From contig NZ_LQIV01000018.1 of the NCBI RefSeq assembly GCF_001500125.1, positions 24,401-88,400 of the forward strand: a DNA stretch of 64,000 nt. Reading direction: 5' to 3'. The notes under the pieces were generated by a model. The model saw only the letters and a program-made list of their open reading frames with translations. It had not been told where the DNA came from and did no database searches. This DNA comes from Mycobacterium sp. IS-1742. GTDB taxonomy: Bacteria > Actinomycetota > Actinomycetes > Mycobacteriales > Mycobacteriaceae. Of the stretch, positions 20,173 through 31,322 are shown in pieces; within the stretch, counting starts at the first letter, position 1, and each line of letters begins with the position of its first letter. The position numbers were made by a program, and so were the translations under genes.

Positions 20173-21546
20173 CTACGCCGGCGCGGGGACACGCTCCTCG
20201 ATGCGCCGCTCTTCGGCGGAGTGATCGTCGACCATCGTGAGCTCGTCGAAGGGATCCTCACCGCGCAGCACCGCGTCCACCCGGTCCCTGTCGATGGTCC
20301 TGGTCCACGACCCGACCAGGATGGTGGCGACCGCGTTGCCCGAGAAGTTCGTCACCGCACGGGCTTCCGACATGAACCGGTCGATGCCGACGATCAGGCC
20401 GACGCCGTCGAGCAGGTCGGGACGGTGGCTCTGCAGGCCGGCGGCGAGCGTCGCCAGCCCCGCGCCGGTCACCCCGGCCGCGCCCTTGGAGGCGACGATC
20501 ATGAACACCAGCAGCCCGATCTGCTCGGTCAGGGAGAGCGGATCACCCAGTGCGCCCGCGATGAACAGCGACGCCATGGTCAGGTAGATCGCCGTGCCGT
20601 CGAGGTTGAACGAGTATCCGGTCGGCACGACGACGCCGACGGTGCTGCGCTCCACCCCCAGGTGCTCCATCTTCGCGATCAGCCGCGGCAGCGCCGACTC
20701 CGACGACGAGGTGGACACGATCAGCAGGTATTCGCGGGCCAGGTAGCGGACGAGCTTGAAGATCGAGACCCCGGCGACCGCCCGCATCAGCACACCGAGC
20801 ACGCCGAAGACGAACACCGCGCAGGTCACGTAGAAGCCGAGCATCAGCGTGAGCAGTTGTGTGACTGCCGCCCAACCGGTTTGGCCGACGACGTTGGCGA
20901 TGGCGCCGAATGCGCCGATGGGCGCCAGCCAGAGGATCATCACCAGGATCTTGAACACGAGCTTCTGCAGGTGTTCGACGCCGCGCAGGATCGGCTCACC
21001 CGAGCGGCCCATCGCCTGCAGTGCGAAACCCACCAGCAGCGCGACGAACAACGCCTGCAGCACGCTGCCCGCGGTCAGCGCCGACACCAGGGTCTCGGGG
21101 ATGATGCCCTGGACGAAGTCCATCAGTCCCCCGGACTCGTGGGCCTTCTCGGCCAGCTCGACACCCTTGCCCGCCGCGCTCTCGGACAGGTTCATGCCGG
21201 TGCCCGGATGCAGGATATTGCCGACCAACAGGCCGATCGCCAGCGCGAAGGTGGACATCACCAGGAAGTACGCGAAGGCCAGGCCGCCGACCTTACCGAC
21301 CGTGGCCGCCTTGCGCACCGACCCGATGCCCAACACGATCGTGCAGAAGATCACCGGCGCGATCATCATCTTGATCAGGTCGACGAACATGGTGCCGAGC
21401 ACGCCGACGCTCTTGCCGACACCCGGTGCCAGGATGCCGACGGCCACGCCGGCCACCACGGCCACGATGACGGCGATGTAGAGCCAGTGCGTGCGGTCGC
21501 GCCGGGTCGTGGGCGCCTCGGGCGGTAAATCGAGGGCGACGGTCAT
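20173..21546 (-). CDS. dctA: C4-dicarboxylate:cation symporter
   Basis: This 457-residue SLC1/DAACS family transporter imports succinate, fumarate, malate or glutamate-type substrates with H+ or Na+. It has about eight helices, the PTGYSFNLDGTAIY unwound segment, the HP2 loop SKGAAGVTGAG, and the substrate-binding DRFMSEARAVTNFSGN block. The ATG at 21546 is preceded by GGAGGAAACC, a strong ribosome site. It is divergent from a CitA/DcuS-type kinase, the classical arrangement for dicarboxylate-induced uptake. Confidence 0.92.
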   Translation of the reverse strand: MTVALDLPPEAPTTRRDRTHWLYIAVIVAVVAGVAVGILAPGVGKSVGVLGTMFVDLIKMMIAPVIFCTIVLGIGSVRKAATVGKVGGLAFAYFLVMSTFALAIGLLVGNILHPGTGMNLSESAAGKGVELAEKAHESGGLMDFVQGIIPETLVSALTAGSVLQALFVALLVGFALQAMGRSGEPILRGVEHLQKLVFKILVMILWLAPIGAFGAIANVVGQTGWAAVTQLLTLMLGFYVTCAVFVFGVLGVLMRAVAGVSIFKLVRYLAREYLLIVSTSSSESALPRLIAKMEHLGVERSTVGVVVPTGYSFNLDGTAIYLTMASLFIAGALGDPLSLTEQIGLLVFMIVASKGAAGVTGAGLATLAAGLQSHRPDLLDGVGLIVGIDRFMSEARAVTNFSGNAVATILVGSWTRTIDRDRVDAVLRGEDPFDELTMVDDHSAEERRIEERVPAPA

Positions 21547-21646
21547 GGTTTCCTCCAGGTCGACATCGGGTGCGGTCTGCAAGTAGGTTCGGCCACGACG
21601 TGAGCCAGGTCACGTTTTAGTTCATTTCGTTCAGCGGAGGTTGCGG

Positions 21647-23203
21647 GTGCGGAACCAGTGGCTCCGGCCGCGGTCCCTCGCGGGGCAGGCCATCGCCCTG
21701 CAGATCGTCGTCGTCGCCGTCATCGTGCTCGCCGGCAGCACGCTCGCGCTGATCGACGCGCGCCGCGACGGTGACGAGGCGGCCCGCCAGCAGGTCATCG
21801 GGATCGCCACCGCGCTCGCCGACTCGCCGTCGACCGCGCAGGCCATCCAATCAGGAAGGGCGACAGCGGTTCTGCAACCGGTCACCGAGGCCGTCCGCAC
21901 ACAGACCGGCATCGCGTTCATCACGATCATGGCGCCCGACGGCGTCCGGTTCACCCACACCGATCCGCAGCAGATCGGCGGGCGCTACCTCGGCACCACC
22001 GCCCCCGCCCTGCGCGGTGAGACGTTCAGCGAGTTCTACACCGGAACACTGGGCCCCTCGATCCGTGCCGTCGCGCCGGTGCGTGGCGACGACGGACGCA
22101 TCGTCGGCCTGGTCTCGGCCGGGATCACCCAGCAGACGCTGGCGCAGCGGTGGCGAGCGCAGGTGCCCACGATCGCCGCGGTGACCCTTGCGGCGGTGGC
22201 GATCTCGTCGCTCGGCGCGGTGCTGATCCGGCGGCGCCTCATGCGCCAGACGCACGGTCTGCGTCCGGACGAGCTGCGCGTGATGTACGAACACCACGAC
22301 GCGGTCCTGCATTCGGTGTCCGAGGGGCTCATCGTGCTCGACCGCGGCGGGGTGGCATTGGTCAACGACGAGGCACGCCGCCTGCTGGGGCTGCCGCCGG
22401 GTCCCATCGACACCGCCGCGCTGCCGTTGTTCCTGCAGACCTCCGACCCCGGGGTGCGTGACGAGGTGCACGTCACCGACGAACGGGTGCTGGTGGTCAA
22501 CCGCTCGCGGGTGGCCGGCTCCGATTCGGAGGTGGTGACGATCCGTGACCGCACCGAATTACAAGGCGCGCTCGGCGAACTCAGCTCGCTGCAGGTGCTC
22601 GCCGACTCGCTGCGCGCGCAGGCCCATGAGGCGGCCAACAAGCTGCACACCGTCGTCACCATGGTGGAGATGGGCCGTTCCGAGGACGCGGTGCGCTTCG
22701 CGACCCACGAACTCGAATTGTCCCAACGCCTCGTCGACCGGCTGTCGGACGCGGTCGCCGAACCCGCCCTGGTGGCGCTGCTGTTGGGCAAGACGGCGCA
22801 GGCCGACGAACGGGGTATCGCGCTGACCGTCACCGAGGACACCCATCTGCCGTCGCACAGTGAGGCTCTGTCGGGCCAGGAGATGGTCACCGTGCTGGGC
22901 AACCTCGTCGACAATGCGATGGACGCCTGCGACCGCGACGACCCGTGGGTGGAGGTGACCGTCAACCAGGACGAGGAGCGGTTGTTGATGCGGGTGGCCG
23001 ACAGCGGCGCGGGGATGGATCCGGACGCGTTCGCGCGGGCCATGCAGCGCGGATACTCGACCAAATCGGGCGACGGTCAGACCCATCACGGGCTCGGGCT
23101 GGCGCTGGTCGCGCAGGTGGCGGCCCGGCACGGCGGTACGGTCACCGCCGACGTCACCTACGGTTCGGTGGTGACCGTGACGGTCCCGCTGGGGGCCTCG
23201 TGA
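21647..23203 (+). CDS. CitA/DcuS-family sensor histidine kinase
   Basis: This 518-residue kinase has one transmembrane helix at residues 15-38, an extracytoplasmic sensor domain of about 140 residues, a second helix near 175-195 and a PAS region. Its transmitter carries an SpoOB-type H box (AQAHEAANKLHTVV), N box (GNLVDNAMDACD) and G boxes (DSGAGMD, HHGLGLALV). It probably senses C4-dicarboxylates or citrate and controls the divergent dctA. GTG at 21647 lies 6 nt after GCGGAGG; the TTG at 21641 is too close to that site. Confidence 0.9.
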   Translation: MRNQWLRPRSLAGQAIALQIVVVAVIVLAGSTLALIDARRDGDEAARQQVIGIATALADSPSTAQAIQSGRATAVLQPVTEAVRTQTGIAFITIMAPDGVRFTHTDPQQIGGRYLGTTAPALRGETFSEFYTGTLGPSIRAVAPVRGDDGRIVGLVSAGITQQTLAQRWRAQVPTIAAVTLAAVAISSLGAVLIRRRLMRQTHGLRPDELRVMYEHHDAVLHSVSEGLIVLDRGGVALVNDEARRLLGLPPGPIDTAALPLFLQTSDPGVRDEVHVTDERVLVVNRSRVAGSDSEVVTIRDRTELQGALGELSSLQVLADSLRAQAHEAANKLHTVVTMVEMGRSEDAVRFATHELELSQRLVDRLSDAVAEPALVALLLGKTAQADERGIALTVTEDTHLPSHSEALSGQEMVTVLGNLVDNAMDACDRDDPWVEVTVNQDEERLLMRVADSGAGMDPDAFARAMQRGYSTKSGDGQTHHGLGLALVAQVAARHGGTVTADVTYGSVVTVTVPLGAS

Positions 23204-23901
23204 GCGCACCGCCGATCTCGGTGCTCATCGTCGAGGACGATCCGCTGATCGCGGAGGCGCACCAGACCTACCTGTCCCGGCTGGCCGGTTTCGTCACCGC
23301 GGCGGTCGCGCACACCGCCCGTGACGCGATGCGCGCCGCCTCCGGTGCGGCGGCGGGTGAGCACCCGATCGACCTGGTGCTGCTCGACCTCGGCCTGCCC
23401 GACGCGACCGGCATCTCGCTGGCGTCGGCCCTGTCGGGACTGCGCCCGGCACCGGACATCATCGCGATCACCTCGGAGCGGGATCTGGAGATGGTGCGCG
23501 CGGCGGTGTCCCACGGCGCACTGGCGTATCTGCTCAAACCGTTCACGTTCGCGGCGTTCCGGGATCGGCTGGAGCGGTACCGGCGCTACCGCGAGGCGCT
23601 TCCGGCGGGCATCGACGCGGCCAGTCAGGCCGAGGTGGACCGCGCGCTCGCCGAACTGAGGGGCTCCGCCGAACGCGCCGCGACCCCCAAGGGGACGGCG
23701 CCGGGCACGAACGACGAGATCGCCAGGGCCGTGCGCGATTCCGACGGCGGACTCACCGCCGACCAGGTCGCCACGCAGATCGGGGTCTCCCGTGTCACGG
23801 CGTGGCGCTATCTCGAGCGGCTGGCCGACGACGGGACCGTCACCCGCCTCACCGACTACGGCCGGGCAGGCCGCCCGAAGACCCGCTACCAGTGGCGCTG
23901 A
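23200..23901 (+). CDS. CitB/DcuR-family response regulator
   Basis: This 233-residue regulator starts at the GTG that overlaps the kinase stop (GTGA), so translation is coupled. The receiver has acidic residues E12-D14, phospho-acceptor Asp63 (LLDLGLPD), Thr91 and Lys113 (LLKPF). A C-terminal winged-HTH (TADQVATQIGVSRVTAWRYL) binds DNA. It should act with the upstream kinase on the dctA promoter region at 21547-21646. No clear operator repeat was identified there. Confidence 0.9.
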   Translation: MSAPPISVLIVEDDPLIAEAHQTYLSRLAGFVTAAVAHTARDAMRAASGAAAGEHPIDLVLLDLGLPDATGISLASALSGLRPAPDIIAITSERDLEMVRAAVSHGALAYLLKPFTFAAFRDRLERYRRYREALPAGIDAASQAEVDRALAELRGSAERAATPKGTAPGTNDEIARAVRDSDGGLTADQVATQIGVSRVTAWRYLERLADDGTVTRLTDYGRAGRPKTRYQWR

Positions 23902-23904
23902 CCG

Positions 23905-24969
23905 TCAGACGGCGGGCGTCAGCTCACGCAGGTCGGGCCGGACGATCCGATCGGTCGCGGCGAACTGCGGACGCGTGCGCGGCGGGGCCGACGGCACGGC
24001 CAGCGAGCTCATCACCCCGGCGAAGTCGGCCACATACAGTCGACGGCCGTCGTCGCGCGTGGCCACGCGGGCCATGGCGGCGCCGCCGGTGATCTCGTCG
24101 ATGACCTCGCTGGTCATCGCGTCGAACACGGCGATCCGGTCGTAGTCGACGACGTACACCCGGGCCTTGTCGGCGCTGACGGTCAACTGCGTGGGCGCAC
24201 CGCCGATCGCGACCGAGTCGATGACCGCGTTCGCGCCGAGGTCGACGACGTCGATGCTGCCGCCGTGGCGGCGGTCCGAGCGCAGCACGTAGGCCAGACC
24301 GTGGCGCCCGAGGGCCAGGTCGCGAATCGGCGACGGGAGCCGCAACCGCCGGACCACGCGTGCGGTCTCGGTGTCGATCGTGAGCAGCGCGCTGCCCGCC
24401 AGGCCGGTCGTGGCCGCGTAGAGCAGGCGTCCCGTGACGTCGACCCGGACGGCGTCCACCGTGGTGCCGGGCCGGTAGCCGATGTCGATGGTGCCGAAGC
24501 GTTCGGCCGCGGTGTCGAGCACGGCGACGTCGACGTCGTGGTCGCCGACGCGGCCGATGTAGACCCGCTTGCCGTCGGGCGTGATCGTCATGGCCGTCGC
24601 CGTGAAGGCCAGCGGGTAGCGCGCGATCACGGCGCCCGCCCGCGTGTCGACCACGGTCACCGCATCGTCGTGCAGCGACGACGTGGTCACGTAGGCGCGG
24701 TCCTCGGCCACGGCGACGAGGCCGGGGTCACCGCCCACCGCCACCACCTTCGCCGAACCGAGGGTGTCGGCGTCGATCACGGTGACCGAACGGTCCGTGG
24801 GGTTGGTGGCGACCACGAAACCGGATGCGCTGTCGACGGCGATGTCGCCGACGGGTCCGCGCGGCAGCATCGCGGCGTCGAGCACCGCGACCTGCGGGTC
24901 GTGTGCGGTCAGACCCGTCACTTCCGGGATGACCACGGGTGTTTTCTTACGCGTGAAGATATTTGCCAT
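23905..24969 (-). CDS. YVTN-type beta-propeller protein
   Basis: This 354-residue protein is made of about seven propeller blades with recurrent VxVxDxxT/A and xxVxPDGxRVYIG patterns (for example TPDGKRVYIG). It lacks a recognisable signal peptide, which is unusual because many YVTN proteins are exported. ATG at 24969 follows GGAGGTGCC and is favoured over the 25002 start. No catalytic motif is visible; a scaffold or binding role is likely. It converges with the response regulator with 3 bp between stops. Confidence 0.8.
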   Translation of the reverse strand: MANIFTRKKTPVVIPEVTGLTAHDPQVAVLDAAMLPRGPVGDIAVDSASGFVVATNPTDRSVTVIDADTLGSAKVVAVGGDPGLVAVAEDRAYVTTSSLHDDAVTVVDTRAGAVIARYPLAFTATAMTITPDGKRVYIGRVGDHDVDVAVLDTAAERFGTIDIGYRPGTTVDAVRVDVTGRLLYAATTGLAGSALLTIDTETARVVRRLRLPSPIRDLALGRHGLAYVLRSDRRHGGSIDVVDLGANAVIDSVAIGGAPTQLTVSADKARVYVVDYDRIAVFDAMTSEVIDEITGGAAMARVATRDDGRRLYVADFAGVMSSLAVPSAPPRTRPQFAATDRIVRPDLRELTPAV

Positions 24970-25424
24970 AGTTCTCGGCACCTCCGCCGGTATGGCGTGC
25001 ACCGGCCATTGATTTCAGTCGTTCATCGCGCCGGGACGGCGCGGTCCGATCCGAGTCTAGCGACGGTGCAACCCGTGAAATCGCGGCGATTTCGCCCTCT
25101 GTCCACCCGGCTCATACAGACTCTCAGAGCACGCTTAGGAAACTCTTCGTTACTCAGCCGTGACCTTTTCGTGGCGAATTTCCCGAGTTTTGTGACCTGC
25201 ACATTAACAATCTCCGCAAAGCCCCCATGATCAAACATCCCGATGCCCGAAATCGCGTGTTCTTATCCTTCCCCCCGAAAATGAGCGGCAGATCACACCG
25301 GGACACGCCAGCAAATTCGTCGACGACGCCCCGGCGGAGCCCCCCGCCCCCCGCACTCATCCACGGGGTGCAGCGAGCGCCTCGGCGACCGATCGCCCGG
25401 CATTCGCTGGGCGACACGCCCGGG
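24970..25424. other. Intergenic region, no gene seen
   Basis: This is about 455 bp, with a more AT-rich stretch at 25120-25260. It contains a 7-bp inverted repeat with 3-nt spacer, GAAATCGCGGCGATTTC (25077-25093). No coding frame with mycobacterial codon use was found. It should hold the promoter of the beta-propeller gene at its left end. Confidence 0.5.
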
Positions 25425-26246
25425 CTACCGAACCTCCAGCCGCAGCGCCGCGGCGGTGGCCGGCCCGACGATCCCGTCGACCCGCAGACCGGGTGTTCTG
25501 CGCTGGAACTCGCGAACCGCCTCCTCGGTCTGCGGACCGTAGACACCGTCGATGTCGAGGTGTCCGGCGTAACCGCGGTAGGCGTGTTTGAGCCGGCGCT
25601 GCAACGCCGCGACGTGCGTGCCCTCCGACCCGCGGGACATCTCGATGGGCACCGGAGCCGCCGCCGGACCGCGCATCGCCGCGATCCGGGCCTGGATATC
25701 GGCGCGCAGCAGATCCATGTCGATGGCGCCGGGGTCCCACTTGCCCTGCGCCGTGCCCGCGTACTCGCGGTGGCCGATCGTACGGGCGGCGCCGAAGCCC
25801 AGACACCGCATGATCACCGCACAGCTGCGCACCAGTGCGAAGTACTGGGCATCGGGCCAGTTCGTGCGGTGGGGTGCGGCGGGGCCGGTTCCGCTGTTGG
25901 CGCACTCGATGCCGATCGTGTGCCGGTTCCCCGTGCCGGCAGGCAGCCACGGGTACCGCCCGGCGCCCGCATGCCAGGCGACCCCGGCGGCGACGGCGGT
26001 CACCGTGCCGTCGCGGGCGACGTGCAGCTGGGACAGCGGTCCCGGAAGGTCCGGTCGACCGTCCGCGATCGAGGCGGCGGTGGCGGTGTCCGACCCGGTG
26101 TGGTGCACCATCACGCCGCGGATGTCGCGGAAATCGCCGTGGCCGCGCCGCAACCACCCCGGATGCTCGACCACCGGAACGCCCTCGGCACGGAGGGCGT
26201 CGGCGAGCCAGACCGGATCGCCGGACCGCAGGTCTACTTGTGGCAC
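25425..26246 (-). CDS. N-acetylmuramoyl-L-alanine amidase with peptidoglycan-binding domain
   Basis: This 273-residue protein has an amidase_2 (zinc amidase) domain at residues 40-180 and a peptidoglycan-binding type 1 domain at 205-270 (GSEGTHVAALQRRL...DGVYGPQTEEAV). Likely zinc ligands lie in VMVHHTGS (His48/49), GHREYAG (His159) and KWDPG (Asp171). It cleaves the amide bond between MurNAc and the peptide. No signal peptide is apparent, as in phage LysA and Rv3594-type enzymes, so the export route is unclear. It overlaps the upstream cupin gene by 13 bp, implying coupled translation. Confidence 0.87.
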   Translation of the reverse strand: MPQVDLRSGDPVWLADALRAEGVPVVEHPGWLRRGHGDFRDIRGVMVHHTGSDTATAASIADGRPDLPGPLSQLHVARDGTVTAVAAGVAWHAGAGRYPWLPAGTGNRHTIGIECANSGTGPAAPHRTNWPDAQYFALVRSCAVIMRCLGFGAARTIGHREYAGTAQGKWDPGAIDMDLLRADIQARIAAMRGPAAAPVPIEMSRGSEGTHVAALQRRLKHAYRGYAGHLDIDGVYGPQTEEAVREFQRRTPGLRVDGIVGPATAAALRLEVR

Positions 26247-26692
26247 ACGTCGGGCGAGTCGCCACGGACCGGCGCACCGGTGGGCACCGTGTACGTGGCG
26301 ACGACTCCGGCGTCGTGCGGCCCGGTGTTGGCCACCCGATGCGCCAGGCCGGCGGGGATGAACACGGCCTGCCCGGCCCCGTACGGCACGACGGCGCAGT
26401 CGGCGGCGGTCTGCAACTCGACCGTCCCCTCGGTGATCACCGAGTGCTCCGGACCGGGATGGGTGTGCCAGCCACTGCTCGAGCCGGGACGCAGCTGCAG
26501 GTCCTGCACGAGCAGCGTGCTCTGCTGACCGGGCGCGGTGCTGATCGACACCGGCTGTCCCGTCTCCCCCTTTGCGAGGTCGGTGCGCACCACGTCACCT
26601 TCCGGTGGTGTGGCGGCGGCCGAGCCCGGCAGCGCCGCCAGGCCGATCACCGCCGCGGGTACGACACCCCAGCTCCGACGTCCGTCCATCAC
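26234..26692 (-). CDS. Secreted cupin-domain protein
   Basis: This 152-residue protein has an N-terminal signal peptide (cleavage near SAAA-TPP). Its single cupin barrel has the metal motif GWHTHPGPEHSV and a second-motif histidine in IPAGLAHRVAN. Metal-dependent binding or oxygenase activity is possible, but no substrate can be named. It sits between an Ag85-like gene upstream (15 bp) and the amidase gene, which it overlaps. The three may form an envelope operon. Confidence 0.82.
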   Translation of the reverse strand: MMDGRRSWGVVPAAVIGLAALPGSAAATPPEGDVVRTDLAKGETGQPVSISTAPGQQSTLLVQDLQLRPGSSSGWHTHPGPEHSVITEGTVELQTAADCAVVPYGAGQAVFIPAGLAHRVANTGPHDAGVVATYTVPTGAPVRGDSPDVCHK

Positions 26693-26707
26693 TTCCCCCT
26701 TCGGCGG

Positions 26708-29252
<2,545 letters not shown>

Positions 29253-29294
29253 GGCGGCTCAGCGATAGTCGAACATCACCTGACGACGCGCCAA

Positions 29295-30023
29295 TCAGGT
29301 TGCGCCGCTTGGCCTCAGGACGAGGCCGACTTCGCAGGAGCCGCGGCCCGGATCGGGTTGCACCGCCACCGAGTACCGGCGGCCCGTCGGAGCCGCGTTG
29401 GCGTCGACGACCTCCTGGATCAGTCCCTGTTGGATACCGCGCACCACCTCCGGGGAGTCGACGGCGATCTCGGCCAGCGGGCAGGTGCAGATCTGGATCG
29501 TGACCACGCCGAACGCGTCGGTGACCGAACGGATCTGGAAGCCGAGTTGGCCCAGCGCGCCCACCACGACGTCCACGACGGACTCTTCGCCGCCGATCTC
29601 GGTGAGCCGCACCCGACGGGCGAGGTCCGCGCCGATGCGCACGGCGCGTTCCTCCCGCTCGCCGGGGGTGCCGCCCAGGTGGGTGGCGAACAGGGCGACG
29701 ATGTCGGCGTAGTCGAGCCTCGGCGCCAGTTCGTAGGTGAGGCGGGGACGTCCGACGCCTCCGCTGCGCGCCCCTCCCCCACGGCGGATCGCGCCCTGCC
29801 GCTCCAGCGTGGTCAGGTGGAACCGCGCTGTGGTGACGTGGATGTCGAGGGCGTCGGCCACCCGTCGGGCGTCCACCGGACCCCCCGCACTGCGCACCAG
29901 GCTCAGAACCCGCTTCCGTTGGAGACCGGCGGCGCGTTCCGACGCCGACTCACTCGACTGTCTGTCGACGCCGCTGCCGGGCAATCGCTCTCCTCGGTCG
30001 CGCACCAGGAATGCCGGAGACAT
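29295..30023 (-). CDS. COG2345-type winged-helix regulator with cysteine cluster
   Basis: This 242-residue regulator has an ArsR-like HTH at residues 35-95 (RVADALDIHVTTARFHLTTL). The C-terminal domain contains CTC (Cys179, Cys181) and Cys230, placed as in Fe-S-sensing SufR-type proteins. It could sense iron-sulfur or redox state. It lies 39 bp upstream of the methyltransferase stop and in the same direction; a separate target is possible. It is not in a suf operon, so it is not called sufR. Confidence 0.78.
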   Translation of the reverse strand: MSPAFLVRDRGERLPGSGVDRQSSESASERAAGLQRKRVLSLVRSAGGPVDARRVADALDIHVTTARFHLTTLERQGAIRRGGGARSGGVGRPRLTYELAPRLDYADIVALFATHLGGTPGEREERAVRIGADLARRVRLTEIGGEESVVDVVVGALGQLGFQIRSVTDAFGVVTIQICTCPLAEIAVDSPEVVRGIQQGLIQEVVDANAAPTGRRYSVAVQPDPGRGSCEVGLVLRPSGAT

Positions 30024-30062
30024 CCTCCCACGCCGGGCGGCGGTTCATCGGGGCTGCAGAGG

Positions 30063-30884
30063 TCACGGCGTGCGGGGCTGCCCGGCTTCGGGCTTGACGG
30101 CGATCACGCCGACGGCGGTGAGGTGGTCGCGGTACGCGGTGAACGTGCGCCTCATCGACAGGACCCGTTTGCGCGCCGCACCCCGGGCGATGAGGTTGCC
30201 GACGATGCGCAGGACGCCGATGGGCCCCTCGTCGGCGAGGACACGGGCGGGCTGCAGCAGCGCCATCGGCGCCCGGTCCACGGTGATCACCCGGAACCCG
30301 GAGGCGGTGAGCAGGTCCGTCCACTCCTGGACCGTCAGCGGCCGGGCGTTGACCTTGATGGACCGCGCGAGGTCGCGCCGAATGGCCTCCTTGGTCTCGA
30401 CCGCGAGTGTGTCGGGAGTCAGGCCGAGTTCGTGGATGGCGTACCGGCCGCCGGGCCGCAGGATCCGAAAGGCCTCGTCGAGGATCGCCTTCTTCGCCTT
30501 GTCACCCTGCATGGTCAGCATGGCCTCGCCGATCACGACGTCGGCGCTGCCGTCGTCGAGTCCGGTCGCCGCCGCGTCCGCCACCACGACCCGGCCGCCG
30601 GCGGGCGCGACGACCGCTTCGACCGTCGAGGTGGAGGCGGCGTTGTCGTCGACGCCGACGTAGGACTTCGGGTTCGACGCGACGATGTCGCGGGCGGTCC
30701 GGCCCAGCCCGGGACCGAGTTCCACCACATCGGCGCCGGTGATCTTCGCCGCGGCCAGCACCCGCGAGGTCAGCTCCAGGCCACCGGGACGCAACACCCT
30801 CTTGCCCAGCCGCGCCAACAGCCAGTGCCCCGGGACGTCGGCGTCCGAGCGCTGGGCCAGGGGAAGCGAGTTCTTCTCCGTCAT
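30063..30884 (-). CDS. Class I SAM-dependent methyltransferase
   Basis: This 273-residue enzyme has motif I DVVELGPGLGRTA near residue 58, then an acidic post-I residue in GVDDN, motif II around DVVIGEAML and motif III LRPGGRYAIHEL. The substrate is not evident; the fold resembles small-molecule or ubiquinone-type methylases. The ATG at 30884 follows a GGTCGTTCC leader with no strong ribosome site. The COG2345 regulator lies immediately downstream. Confidence 0.83.
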   Translation of the reverse strand: MTEKNSLPLAQRSDADVPGHWLLARLGKRVLRPGGLELTSRVLAAAKITGADVVELGPGLGRTARDIVASNPKSYVGVDDNAASTSTVEAVVAPAGGRVVVADAAATGLDDGSADVVIGEAMLTMQGDKAKKAILDEAFRILRPGGRYAIHELGLTPDTLAVETKEAIRRDLARSIKVNARPLTVQEWTDLLTASGFRVITVDRAPMALLQPARVLADEGPIGVLRIVGNLIARGAARKRVLSMRRTFTAYRDHLTAVGVIAVKPEAGQPRTP

Positions 30885-31062
30885 GGAACGACCACCTTCT
30901 TGTCGGGTGCGCGCGAGTGTGGATCACACGAAGGAGGTTGCCCCACCGTGGATCTCGTGGACGTGGCCGTCCTCACCAGCGGCTCCCACATTTAGAGGAA
31001 AACTGTCCTCCGAATGGTAGGGGTGGTCTCAGGGGTCGACAAGGCCTACGTCCCGGGCGCCC

Positions 31063-31293
31063 TCAGTCGTGCTCACTCAGCCGGTCGACCAGCGGTTGGA
31101 GGCCGGCCAGCTGTTCGCTCATCCGCTGCAGGGTCTCCGCGACCGGCGGCGTGCCGCGGTAGTCATCGCGGGCTTTCTGCCACCCCAGCCGCCACATGCG
31201 CGCAGCCAGCAGATCCCCCGCGTAGGGGCAGTCGATGGTGTGGGGAAATGCCGCCTGCCCCTCGCGGTAGATGCGCACAAGTCGGTGACTCAT
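31063..31293 (-). CDS. Small hypothetical protein
   Basis: This 76-residue protein (MSHRLVRIYREGQ start) has no signal peptide or transmembrane helix. It is rich in Arg, Leu and Trp/Tyr and probably all-helical: a motif DCPYAGDLLAARMWRLGW is followed by a helix with heptad-like leucines. It lies 29 bp downstream of the NCS1 permease on the same strand, so it may be co-transcribed and could be an accessory to the transporter or its catabolic pathway. I do not recognise the family with certainty. Confidence 0.65.
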   Translation of the reverse strand: MSHRLVRIYREGQAAFPHTIDCPYAGDLLAARMWRLGWQKARDDYRGTPPVAETLQRMSEQLAGLQPLVDRLSEHD

Positions 31294-31322
31294 GGGGCGG
31301 ACGTTAGCGCCGTCCTCCGACA

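Noticed and set aside
29295..30023. Calling the COG2345 regulator SufR
   Set aside because: The cysteines fit, but no suf genes are adjacent and COG2345 contains several unrelated regulators.
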